Shown: piece by piece, positions 31,172 to 38,550 of the stretch
Layout of the letters: each line of letters opens with the position of its first letter
How positions within the stretch are numbered: position 1 is the stretch's first letter
Assembly (NCBI GenBank): GCA_904374485.1
Contig: CAJFFX010000007.1
Location: forward strand, 1-47,950
From: Candidatus Pseudoscillospira falkowii
GTDB lineage: Bacteria; Bacillota; Clostridia; Oscillospirales; Oscillospiraceae
Length of the DNA: 47,950 bases
Direction: 5' to 3'
Translations under genes and position numbers: made by a program
Notes under the pieces: model-generated
Seen by the model: only the letters and a program-made list of their open reading frames with translations
What the model was told of the DNA's origin: nothing
The model's database searches: none

Positions 31172-31223
31172 GAAAAGTCCCGCCTGTACCGGGGCCGCTT
31201 TGGCCGCTGGTACAGGCGGGACT
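31172..31223 (-). terminator. Terminator of the duplicated-domain lipoprotein gene
   Basis: A 15-bp stem AGTCCCGCCTGTACC (31176-31190 with 31209-31223), with an inner GGCC stem, is followed on the minus strand by TTTCGC. The T-run is short. Confidence 0.68.
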
Positions 31224-31247
31224 CGTTTCCCTTGGAGCGCCGCCGCT

Positions 31248-31991
31248 TCACGCGCTGGGCTGCAGCAGCAGCGTTACGCCGGAGACCGACAGCGTCGTGC
31301 CTTCGGGCAGCTCTACGTTCTGGTATTTCTGCTCGCAGAAGCCGAAGCCCTCTGCGATGCGCCAGGTGGTGCCCATCACGTCGGAGATGCCGCCGCTGTG
31401 GGAGTTGCTGCTCTCCACATTGCCCACGCCGTCGGTGGCGGTGAAATCGTAAACGCCGGCGGGGAAATCCACCCCGGCGGTGTAGAGCCCGGCGCTGAGG
31501 GTGACATCCTCGGTGATGTCCTGCTCCCGGGGCTGAAGAGGGGAGGAGTCGGCGTCGTCGCTGTGCAGGCGCAGGATCACGCCGCCGGACAGGGAGAGCA
31601 CCGTGCCTTTTTTCAGGGATACGTCCTCCAGGGACTGTGTGTAGAGGTCCTGTCCGTCAGTATTGTATTCCGGGACGCCCATGGCGGTGTCCACCGCGCC
31701 GTTGCTGCTGACGACGCGGCCGCACCACTCGATGGCGGTGAGGTCGTAGGTGCCGGCAGGGAAATCCACCCCTGCGGTGTGGTGGCCGCTGGTCAGACGG
31801 AAATCGACGGTGGAGGGGGTGCTGTCCCCCGGCGCATCTTCGGCGGAGGAGGGGGCGGCGGGCTCGGCAGCGCAACCGGCGAGCGCCGGCAGCAGACATG
31901 CGGCCGCCAGGAGCGCGATCAGGCGGGTGTGTTTCATGGCCGGCTTTCGGCTTGCGGCGGGGCGGGCGAAAAATGGCGCGCGCTGTTTCAT
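31248..31991 (-). CDS. Lipoprotein with two copies of a beta-sandwich-like domain
   Basis: A 247-residue predicted lipoprotein. The lipobox LAGC places the lipidated Cys at residue 40, after a hydrophobic stretch (RLIALLAAACLLPALAGC). The mature part holds two related units: HHTAGVDFPAGTYDLTAIEW followed by VSSNGAVD, and LYTAGVDFPAGVYDFTATDG followed by ESSNSHSG. Each ends in a KGT/EGTTLSLSG strand. The unit resembles the small VDxPAGxYxxTA domain often found in Bacillota exoproteins, of unknown function. The start at 31991 has GGAGG 8 bases upstream; an in-frame ATG at 31937 gives a more usual signal length but lacks a ribosome site. It is a single-gene unit. Confidence 0.82.
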   Translation of the reverse strand: MKQRAPFFARPAASRKPAMKHTRLIALLAAACLLPALAGCAAEPAAPSSAEDAPGDSTPSTVDFRLTSGHHTAGVDFPAGTYDLTAIEWCGRVVSSNGAVDTAMGVPEYNTDGQDLYTQSLEDVSLKKGTVLSLSGGVILRLHSDDADSSPLQPREQDITEDVTLSAGLYTAGVDFPAGVYDFTATDGVGNVESSNSHSGGISDVMGTTWRIAEGFGFCEQKYQNVELPEGTTLSVSGVTLLLQPSA

Positions 31992-32039
31992 GGAAAGGAC
32001 CTCCCGAATCATTTGATTTCGTTTGTTTGATATGCGCTT

Positions 32040-32068
32040 ATTGTAAAGCACCGGCGGGCGTTTTGCAA
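32040..32068 (-). promoter_or_regulatory. Predicted promoter of the lipoprotein gene
   Basis: Minus-strand TTGCAA (32063-32068) and TACAAT (32040-32045), 17-base spacing. It lies just downstream of the fakA terminator. Confidence 0.75.
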
Positions 32069-32089
32069 CAGGAAACGACCGGCCACGGC

Positions 32090-32129
32090 AAAAACCCGCC
32101 CGCAGGCGCGGAGCGCCTGCGGGCGGGTT
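32090..32129 (-). terminator. Terminator of asp23-fakA
   Basis: A 17-bp stem (AACCCGCCCGCAGGCGC, 32093-32109, with 32113-32129), loop GGA, followed on the minus strand by a T-run. Confidence 0.9.
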
Positions 32130-32137
32130 CGTATCGC

Positions 32138-33835
32138 TTATTCGATGGAAATGATGTAGTAATAAACGGGCTGCTTGCCGGGCAGCAGGGAGACTTCGGC
32201 GTCGGGGCAGACGGCGGAGAAGATAGCGGCGGCTTTCTGGGCGTCCTCCTCGGACACGTCGCTGCCGTAGAACATGGTGATGAATTCCGCATCCTGCTCC
32301 TTGGCGGTCTGGGCCAGGCCGTCCAGCAGGGCGGCGATGTCTGTGTTGCTGCCGAAGAGGTCGTTTTCCTTCAGCGCCAGGTATTCGCCGGCCTTGATGG
32401 CGAAGCCGTCGATATCCGAATCCCGGGCGGCGTATGTGATCTGGGCGGTGGTCACGTTGTGGATGGCCTCGTTCATGGCCTCGGCGATGGCGTCGGTCTC
32501 CGCCTCGGTATCCACGGCCAGCATGGCGGCCATGCCCTGGGGCACGCTGGCGGTGGGGATCACGACGATCTGCTTGTCGGAGAGATCCTGGCACTGCTGG
32601 GCGGCCATGATGATGTTTTTGTTGTTGGGAAGGACGAACACGACCTCCGAGGGCGTCTGGTCGATGGCGTTGAGGATGCTTTCGGTGGAGGGGTTCATGG
32701 TCTGGCCGCCGCTGATGATGGCGTCGCAGCCCAAGTCCCGGAACACCGCGGCGATGCCGTCGCCGGCGCAGACGGAGATGAAGCCGTATTTCTTTTCCGG
32801 CGCGGCGATCTTGCGTTCGCCGCTCTCGCATTCTTCGCCGTTTTCCAGCTCTTGCTCGATCGCGTCGAGATCGTCGGTGCTCTGGACCTTGCGGCCGGCG
32901 GCCAGATCATCGTGCTGGGTGCGCATGTTTTCGATCTTTGCCAACTCCAGCGTGCCGTATTTCTGGGATTCGTTCAGCGCATCGCCAGGGATGTTGGTGT
33001 GGACGTGGACCTTGAAGGATTCGTCGTCCTCGCCGATGACGAGGCTGTCGCCGATGCTGTTGAGGTAGGCGCGCAGGGGCGTCAGGTCCACGTCTTCCCG
33101 GTGCTTGCGGACGATGTAAACCGTATCGAAGGCAAAGGTGATCTCGGCGGTGTCGAACTGCTCGAAATCGGCCTTGTCCTGCACGGCGGGGCTTTCCTCG
33201 TCACTGGTTTCGGGCATGGGCTCACCGCGCAGGCAGGAGAGCATACCGTCGAGGATGATCAAAAAGCCCTTGCCGCCGGCGTCCACCACGCCGGCTTTTT
33301 TCAGCACCGGGTTCTGGTTGACGGTGTCGGCCAGGGCGGCGTAGCCTTCCTTGATGGCCTCTTCCAGCACATATTCGACGCTGTTCTGCTCGGCGGCGGC
33401 CTCCACGGCGCGTTTGGCCGCCAGGCGGGAAACGGTGAGCACCGTGCCCTCGGCGGGCTTCATCACGGCGCTGTAGGCCGCGGTCACGCCCTCCTGAAGG
33501 GCGTTTGCCAGGGCGATGCCGTCCATGCTGCTCTGGCCCTTGAGGCTGCGGGAGATGCCGCGGAACAGCAGGGACAAAATCACGCCGGAATTTCCGCGGG
33601 CGCCGCGCAGCAGGGCGCTGGCGGTGATCTTGGCAGTTTCGTCAATGGTGACGGGCTGCTTTTTGCGCAGCTCGCTGGCCGCGTTGCCGATGGTCAGGCT
33701 CATGTTGGTGCCGGTGTCGCCGTCGGGCACGGGAAATACGTTCAGATCGTTGATGCTCTGCTTGTGCTGGGAGATGTGCGCCGCGCCGAACAGCACCATC
33801 TCCTTAAACAAAGCACCGTCTATTCTGTCTTTCAC
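32138..33835 (-). CDS. fakA: DAK2-domain fatty acid kinase subunit (FakA/YloV-like)
   Basis: A 565-residue cytoplasmic ATP-binding kinase subunit. With a FakB (DegV-type) partner it phosphorylates exogenous fatty acids for lipid synthesis. The N-terminal DAK2/DhaL domain has the Mg-ATP motif FPVPDGDTGTNMSLTIGNAA and LLRGARGNSGVILSLLFRG. The middle has VVDAGGKGFLIILDGM, and the C-terminal domain contains VCAGDGIAAVFRDLGCDAII and FVLPNNKNIIMAAQQ. All match full-length FakA (about 550 residues). The start is GTG at 33835, with AAGGAAGG 8 bases upstream. It follows the asp23-like gene by 31 bases; this pair (yloU-yloV) and a nearby recG are conserved in Bacillota. No fakB is in the window. Confidence 0.93.
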   Translation of the reverse strand: MKDRIDGALFKEMVLFGAAHISQHKQSINDLNVFPVPDGDTGTNMSLTIGNAASELRKKQPVTIDETAKITASALLRGARGNSGVILSLLFRGISRSLKGQSSMDGIALANALQEGVTAAYSAVMKPAEGTVLTVSRLAAKRAVEAAAEQNSVEYVLEEAIKEGYAALADTVNQNPVLKKAGVVDAGGKGFLIILDGMLSCLRGEPMPETSDEESPAVQDKADFEQFDTAEITFAFDTVYIVRKHREDVDLTPLRAYLNSIGDSLVIGEDDESFKVHVHTNIPGDALNESQKYGTLELAKIENMRTQHDDLAAGRKVQSTDDLDAIEQELENGEECESGERKIAAPEKKYGFISVCAGDGIAAVFRDLGCDAIISGGQTMNPSTESILNAIDQTPSEVVFVLPNNKNIIMAAQQCQDLSDKQIVVIPTASVPQGMAAMLAVDTEAETDAIAEAMNEAIHNVTTAQITYAARDSDIDGFAIKAGEYLALKENDLFGSNTDIAALLDGLAQTAKEQDAEFITMFYGSDVSEEDAQKAAAIFSAVCPDAEVSLLPGKQPVYYYIISIE

Positions 33836-33866
33836 GGATCAGACCTTCCTTTCAAATGATGCTGTT

Positions 33867-34217
33867 TTACATCGTGATGGAGTCGACGCAGACGTCCACC
33901 GTGCGCACGATCACGCCGGTGTTCTGCTGCACGACATAGCGTACTTCATTCATAATGGAGCGGCACACGGCAGGCACGTTGACGCCGTGTTCCACAATGA
34001 TGTGGAGCTCGATGGATATGCTGTTGTCATCGTTGTAGGTGACCTTCACGCCCTTGCCCATGGCTTCGTGGCGCAGCAGATGCACCAGCCCGTCGGTCAT
34101 GGAGCGGTAGGCCATGCCCTTGACGCCGAAGCAGTTTGTGGCGGCGGCGCCGGTGATGTTGGTGAATACAGTGCTGCTGATGGCGATTTCGCCCTTATCC
34201 GACTGCATCTTTATCAT
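33867..34217 (-). CDS. Asp23/Gls24 family protein (YloU-like)
   Basis: A 116-residue small alpha/beta protein of the Asp23/Gls24 family, which is linked to envelope stress and alkaline tolerance. Features are GEIAISSTVFTNITGAAATN, CFGVKGMAYRSMTDGLVHLL, VTYNDDNSISIELHIIVEHG and VPAVCRSIMNEVRYVVQQNT. The start at 34217 (MIKMQSD) has AAAGGA 10 bases upstream; the frame continues further but without a good site. It is first in the two-gene operon with fakA. How these two cooperate is not known. It is transcribed from a near-consensus promoter. Confidence 0.92.
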   Translation of the reverse strand: MIKMQSDKGEIAISSTVFTNITGAAATNCFGVKGMAYRSMTDGLVHLLRHEAMGKGVKVTYNDDNSISIELHIIVEHGVNVPAVCRSIMNEVRYVVQQNTGVIVRTVDVCVDSITM

Positions 34218-34339
34218 ATGGGGACCGTCCTTTCGTTTCAAAAATCGATCCAAAGCCGTATCGACATGGATACCCGCCCCGCCGAAAGGGGGGCGGCGTT
34301 CAGCGGAATGCCGCAGAGCGGCACGATCAATAATAGCTT

Positions 34340-34368
34340 ATTATACAGTATACTTTGTGAAATAACAA
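34340..34368 (-). promoter_or_regulatory. Predicted promoter of asp23-fakA
   Basis: Minus-strand TTGTTA (34363-34368) and a perfect TATAAT (34340-34345), 17-base spacing. The leader is about 115 bases. Confidence 0.83.
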
Positions 34369-34401
34369 GGGGAAGTCGTTGGGATATTTTTCAAAAATGG
34401 A

Positions 34402-34430
34402 TTGTATTTTTATGGGAAAGAGTGTAAAAT
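34402..34430 (+). promoter_or_regulatory. Predicted promoter of the small Cys-tailed membrane protein
   Basis: TTGTAT (34402-34407) and TAAAAT (34425-34430), 17-base spacing. It is divergent from the asp23 promoter about 60 bases away. Confidence 0.75.
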
Positions 34431-34484
34431 ATACAATCATATCAAAACGTACCGCACAAATATACAAAAATGGAGGGAACAGAT

Positions 34485-34706
34485 ATGGATCGCGAATGGA
34501 AAGACGTGGTCAGGGTCCTGGCCGTTCTGATGGCGGTAGTGGGCGCGTTGATTGCCGCCGTGCTGCTGATTGTGAAATATAAGGAAGAGATCAGCGACTT
34601 CCTGGCGGAAGTGCGCATGAAGTGTCCCTGCGCCCATCGGGAAGAGGACGACTATGCCGACGATGAGCTCAACTGCATCTGCAATCTGGACGATGCGGAG
34701 AACTGA
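34485..34706 (+). CDS. Small single-span membrane protein with an acidic Cys-rich tail
   Basis: A 73-residue protein. A charged start (MDREWKDVVR) is followed by one hydrophobic span (VLAVLMAVVGALIAAVLLIV), then KYKEEISDFLAEVRMK and an acidic tail containing two CxC motifs (CPC and CIC) separated by about 18 residues. The first part resembles YtxH-like small membrane proteins, but I do not recognise the tail. ATG at 34485 has GGAGGG 8 bases upstream; an ATG at 34470 overlaps that site. It is on its own transcript between oppositely oriented housekeeping genes. The CxC pairs could bind a metal or form disulfides, if on the right side of the membrane. Confidence 0.75.
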   Translation: MDREWKDVVRVLAVLMAVVGALIAAVLLIVKYKEEISDFLAEVRMKCPCAHREEDDYADDELNCICNLDDAEN

Positions 34707-34737
34707 ACCTCTCGGCGCTTCCTGTAAAACCGGCTTG

Positions 34738-34777
34738 AAAACGCATCTGCCCCGCGGGGCAGATGCGTTTTTTTGCG
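34738..34777. terminator. Bidirectional terminator before recG
   Basis: AAAACGCATCTGCCCC and its complement form a near-perfect palindrome centred at 34754-34755, with A-run and T-run ends. It serves the small membrane protein gene and recG. Confidence 0.93.
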
Positions 34778-34796
34778 TTCTTTTCCGCTGCGGCGG

Positions 34797-36851
34797 TCAG
34801 TTCATGCCGCCGCCGGCGTCGGCGAAGAGGGTGCGGATCTTTTCGGCGATCTGCCGGTGCGCCGGCGCTTCCAGCGCCGGGTCAGCGCGGAGCATTTCCT
34901 CGGCGGCGCTGCGGGCCTGCTGCATCACTTCAACGTCGCACTGCAGGTCCGCCAGCTTGAGATTGGGCAGGCCATGCTGGCGGCGGCCGAAAAAGTCGCC
35001 GGGGCCGCGCAGCTCCAAATCTTCCTGGGCGATCCGGAAGCCGTCGTTCGTCTGGGTCATCACCTTCAGCCGCCGGCGGGTCTGATCGCTGGGAGAATCG
35101 GAGAAGAGGATGCAGTAGGATTTGTGCTTCCCGCGGCCCACGCGGCCCCGCAGCTGGTGCAGCTGGGAAAGGCCGAAGCGGTCGGCGTCCTCCACCACCA
35201 TGACGGCGGCGTTGGGCACGTCCACGCCCACCTCGACCACCGTGGTGGACACGAGGATATCGAGTTCGCCGGCGGAAAAGGCCGCCATGACCCGTTCTTT
35301 TTCGGCGGGCTTCATTTTCCCGTGGACGCAGCCGATGCGAAGGTCGGGGAACACCTCGGCCTGGAGCTTCCGGCTGTAGTCGGTCACGGCTTTCTTCTCA
35401 TTGGGGACGGTGTCATCGCCGCCCACCAGGGAGCAAACGATATAGGCCTGGCGGCCCTCGCCGATGAGCCTGCGCAGGAAGCGGAACACCCGCTCGTGGT
35501 AAGACGAGGGCACGGCGAAGGTGTCCACCTTCTGCCGCCCGGGGGGCAGCTCGTCGATGACGGACACGTCCAGATCGCCGTAGATGATCAGGGCCAGGGT
35601 GCGGGGGATGGGCGTGGCGGACATCACCAGCGCGTGGGGATGGCTGCCCTTGGCGCTCAGCGCTGAGCGCTGGGCCACACCGAAGCGGTGCTGTTCGTCG
35701 GCTACGATGAGACCCAGGGATGCGAAGGCCACATCCTTGGAGATCAGCGCGTGGGTACCGATGGCGGCGTCGATTTCTCCGGCGGCCAGCTTGTCGCGGA
35801 TCTCCCGCTTTTCCCTGGCGCTCAGGGAGCCGGTCAGCAGGGCGCAGCGGACGCCCAGGGGGGCGAGCAGCGCGTTCAGCGAATGGTAGTGCTGCTGGGA
35901 CAAAAGCTCCGTGGGCGCCATCAGGGCGGCCTGGCAGCCGTTCTTGACGGCAAAGTAGATGCACGCCGCCGCTACCATGGTCTTGCCGGAGCCCACGTCG
36001 CCCTGGCAGAGACGGTTCATGGGCTGCGCGCCGCACATGTCGGCGATGGCCTCGTCGATGGCGCGGCGCTGGGCGCCGGTCAGCGGAAAGGGCAGGGCGC
36101 GGTAAAAAGGCTCCATATCCACTTTCCGGCAGGGGAACGCGCTGAGCACGGCGCGCCGGCGGCGCAGCAGCTGCAGCCCGGCGCACAGCAGAAAGAACTC
36201 TTCAAAAGCGAGCCGCCGGCGGGCGATCTGCAGCGCTTCCATGGATGTGGGGAAGTGGATATTCTCATAGGCAAAGCCGATGTGGCACAGCTGATACCGC
36301 AGGCGGATCTCATCCGGGAGCACATCCGGGAGCAGGGCGGCGCAGGCGTCCAGCCCCTGGCGCACGGCCCGCTGGAGCATGCTCTGGGTGATGCCCGCCG
36401 TCAGCGGGTACACGGGCATGATGCGCCGGGTGATCTGCCGGACGTTCTCCTTTTCAAACTGGGGATTGACCATCTGCCGGCGGAGGAGGGACCCTTCGGC
36501 CTTGCCATAGAACACATAGGTCTCGCCCACCTGCAGGGAGGCCTTGAGATAGGGTTGGTTGAAAAATGTCAGGAACAGGGCGGCGGTGTCGTCCACCACC
36601 TTGACCTTCAGCAGGTCCAGCCCTTTGCGGATGTGGGAGGCCGCCGGCGGCGCGGCCACCATGGCCCGGACGCAGCCCGCCTCGCCCAGGGGCAGCGTGT
36701 CGATGGTGTACAGGGCGGAACGGTCCTCCCAGGTTCGGGGGAAATAGGAGATCAGGTCGTACAGCGTCCGGATCTCCAGCTTGGAGAGGGCCTTGGCCCG
36801 GGCTTCGCCGATCCCTTTGATATAGCGCACATCGGTGGACAGATCGCTCAC
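34797..36851 (-). CDS. recG: ATP-dependent DNA helicase RecG
   Basis: A DNA translocase that reverses stalled forks and processes Holliday junctions. Numbered from the upstream ATG at 36860, the protein is 687 residues: an N-terminal wedge/OB domain, Walker A GDVGSGKT (287-294), Walker B DEQH (398-401), SATPIPRTLALIIYGDLDVS and the C-terminal HQLRGRVGRGKHKSYC, all diagnostic. I prefer the GTG at 36851 (684 residues), because AAGGAGGT directly abuts the ATG but lies about 10 bases before the GTG. recG near asp23-fakA matches known Bacillota synteny, although here a small gene on the other strand intervenes. Confidence 0.96.
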   Translation of the reverse strand: MSDLSTDVRYIKGIGEARAKALSKLEIRTLYDLISYFPRTWEDRSALYTIDTLPLGEAGCVRAMVAAPPAASHIRKGLDLLKVKVVDDTAALFLTFFNQPYLKASLQVGETYVFYGKAEGSLLRRQMVNPQFEKENVRQITRRIMPVYPLTAGITQSMLQRAVRQGLDACAALLPDVLPDEIRLRYQLCHIGFAYENIHFPTSMEALQIARRRLAFEEFFLLCAGLQLLRRRRAVLSAFPCRKVDMEPFYRALPFPLTGAQRRAIDEAIADMCGAQPMNRLCQGDVGSGKTMVAAACIYFAVKNGCQAALMAPTELLSQQHYHSLNALLAPLGVRCALLTGSLSAREKREIRDKLAAGEIDAAIGTHALISKDVAFASLGLIVADEQHRFGVAQRSALSAKGSHPHALVMSATPIPRTLALIIYGDLDVSVIDELPPGRQKVDTFAVPSSYHERVFRFLRRLIGEGRQAYIVCSLVGGDDTVPNEKKAVTDYSRKLQAEVFPDLRIGCVHGKMKPAEKERVMAAFSAGELDILVSTTVVEVGVDVPNAAVMVVEDADRFGLSQLHQLRGRVGRGKHKSYCILFSDSPSDQTRRRLKVMTQTNDGFRIAQEDLELRGPGDFFGRRQHGLPNLKLADLQCDVEVMQQARSAAEEMLRADPALEAPAHRQIAEKIRTLFADAGGGMN

Positions 36852-36889
36852 GGCCTGCATACCTCCTTCCCGTGTTTCTTCTGACAGTC

Positions 36890-36918
36890 AGTGTACCACA
36901 GGCGTGGCGGAAAAACAA
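36890..36918 (-). promoter_or_regulatory. Predicted promoter of recG
   Basis: Minus-strand TTGTTT (36913-36918) and TACACT (36890-36895), 17-base spacing, with TGG before the -10. Confidence 0.7.
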
Positions 36919-36945
36919 GAAAAGGGCGGCGAATGGCCGCCGGAT

Positions 36946-36974
36946 AAAAAAATCCCGCGCCGGCGGCGCGGGAT
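36946..36974 (-). terminator. Terminator of thyA-folA
   Basis: A 10-bp stem ATCCCGCGCC/GGCGCGGGAT (36952-36961 with 36965-36974), loop GGC, followed on the minus strand by TTTTTT. Confidence 0.9.
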
Positions 36975-36980
36975 CGGCAG

Positions 36981-37472
36981 TCAATGCTCGTTGACGTATT
37001 CCACGTATTGGTAGGACAGCCCCTCGTGTTCCCGGAAATCCGATTCCTGACGGATCTTCCACTGGGGATGCTCCAGAAGGTCCGGGAAGAAGGCGTCGGC
37101 CTCCGGCGCGGCATCCACCCAGGTGATCAGCGCGCGGCGGCAGTAGGGTAAAAACAGCTTGTAGATCGCCTCGCCGCCGATGATGAACACATCGCTGGGC
37201 GGCAGGGCAGACACCTTGATGAGCACGTCCTGCACGGAGTGGCACACCGTGGCGCCCTCCACCTGGAGGTGGGGGTCCCGGGAAAGGACGATGTTTGTGC
37301 GGTTCGGCAGGGGCTTTCCCCCGGGCAGGGACTTGAGGGTATTGTGCCCCATGACGACCGTTTTCCCGGTCGTCAGGGCGCGGAACTGTTTCATATCGTC
37401 GGGGATGCGGAACAGGAGTTGATTGTCTTTCCCGATGCCCCAATTGCGGCTGACGCATACGATCATGTTCAT
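36981..37472 (-). CDS. folA: Dihydrofolate reductase
   Basis: A 163-residue cytoplasmic enzyme that reduces dihydrofolate to tetrahydrofolate with NADPH, the target of trimethoprim. Hallmarks are MIVCVSRNWGIGKDNQLLFR with IPDDMKQF (the catalytic Asp), KTVVMGHNTLKSLPGGKPLP, NIVLSRD and DVFIIGGEAIYKLFLP. The start at 37472 (MNMIV) has GAGGAGG 8 bases upstream; the frame extends into thyA but without a sensible start. It follows thyA by 13 bases, the classic pairing that regenerates the folate consumed by thymidylate synthase. Confidence 0.96.
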   Translation of the reverse strand: MNMIVCVSRNWGIGKDNQLLFRIPDDMKQFRALTTGKTVVMGHNTLKSLPGGKPLPNRTNIVLSRDPHLQVEGATVCHSVQDVLIKVSALPPSDVFIIGGEAIYKLFLPYCRRALITWVDAAPEADAFFPDLLEHPQWKIRQESDFREHEGLSYQYVEYVNEH

Positions 37473-37485
37473 GGCGGACGCCTCC

Positions 37486-38316
37486 TCAAACTGCGACGGG
37501 GATCTTTTCTTCAAACGGATAGGGGTCGTAACCTTCCAGAGAAAAGCTGTCGCGGGTAAACTGATAGAAATCCGTGACGGATGGATCGATATGGAACAGC
37601 GGCGCGCTCCGCGGCGTCTTCTGCAGCAGGCCCTCAATGATCGGGATATGGCGGTCGTATATGTGGGCGTCGGCGATCACATGAATCAGTTCGCCGGCCT
37701 GCAGACCGGAGATCTGCGCCATCATGTGGACCAAAACGGCATACTGCACCACGTTCCAGTTGTTGGCGGCCAGCATGTCCTGGCTGCGCTGGTTGAGGAT
37801 GGCGTTAAGGGTATGGCCGCTGACGTTGAAGGTCATGGAATAGGCGCAGGGGTAAAGCGCCATGTCGTGCAGATCGTCGAAATTATAGAGATTTGTCATG
37901 ATCCGGCGGGAGGCGGGGTTGTGCCGCAGATCGTAGATCACGCGGTCCACCTGGTCGAATTCCCCTTCGGGATACTGGTGCTTCAGGCCCAGCTGATAGC
38001 CGTAGGCCTTGCCGATGGAGCCGTTCTCGTCGGCCCACTGGTCCCAGATGTGGCCGCGGAGGTCATGGATGTTGTTGGATTTTTTCTGCCAGATCCACAA
38101 AAGCTCGTCGATGCAGGTCTTGAAATAGGTGCGGCGGATGGTCAGGATGGGAAATTCCTTCTGCAGGTCATAGCGGTTGACGATGCCGAATTTTTTGACC
38201 GTGTGGGCGGGCGTCCCATCTTCCCAGCGGGGGCGGACGGCCAGATCCGTATCCCAGACGCCGCTATGCAGGATCTCGCGGCAGTTTTGCTGGAATACTT
38301 CGTCTGCATAACTCAT
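37486..38316 (-). CDS. thyA: Thymidylate synthase (B. subtilis ThyA-like subtype)
   Basis: A 276-residue enzyme that methylates dUMP to dTMP using methylene-tetrahydrofolate, yielding dihydrofolate for FolA. The nucleophile is C157 in MALYPCAYSMTFNV. In the common form the residues after Cys read CH; here they are CAY, as in the B. subtilis ThyA subtype, which also shares ELLWIWQKKSNNIHDL, HIWDQW and a valine-rich C-terminus (PVAV). NQRSQDMLAANNWNVVQYAV is the dUMP-binding region. It is first in the thyA-folA operon, with its own promoter. The ribosome site is weak (GGAAAGAGAG). Confidence 0.95.
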   Translation of the reverse strand: MSYADEVFQQNCREILHSGVWDTDLAVRPRWEDGTPAHTVKKFGIVNRYDLQKEFPILTIRRTYFKTCIDELLWIWQKKSNNIHDLRGHIWDQWADENGSIGKAYGYQLGLKHQYPEGEFDQVDRVIYDLRHNPASRRIMTNLYNFDDLHDMALYPCAYSMTFNVSGHTLNAILNQRSQDMLAANNWNVVQYAVLVHMMAQISGLQAGELIHVIADAHIYDRHIPIIEGLLQKTPRSAPLFHIDPSVTDFYQFTRDSFSLEGYDPYPFEEKIPVAV

Positions 38317-38382
38317 AAATGATGTTCTCTCTTTCCGTAGCTTCTGCCGCGGATCTGCACTGTGCGCTCCTGCGGCGCAAAT

Positions 38383-38411
38383 AGTATACCATAAAAATGA
38401 TGGGATGGAAA
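38383..38411 (-). promoter_or_regulatory. Predicted promoter of thyA-folA
   Basis: Minus-strand TTTCCA (38406-38411) and TATACT (38383-38388), 17-base spacing, with TGG before the -10. Confidence 0.7.
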
Positions 38412-38485
38412 GAGAAATTTTCCGCCTCTTTTGTGAGAGATATACAAAATCCCGCGGGACATGGTCGCGCGGAGGAAAACTTTTA

Positions 38486-38514
38486 TTGCATATCGTGCTG
38501 AAGTGTGATAGGGT
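38486..38514 (+). promoter_or_regulatory. Weak candidate promoter of the DUF815 gene
   Basis: TTGCAT (38486-38491) is followed after 17 bases by TAGGGT (38509-38514). The -10 matches consensus poorly, so this is a tentative call. Confidence 0.35.
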
Positions 38515-38550
38515 AAATGCAATTAAGATCCGGAAAGGAAGTCTTGCCCC

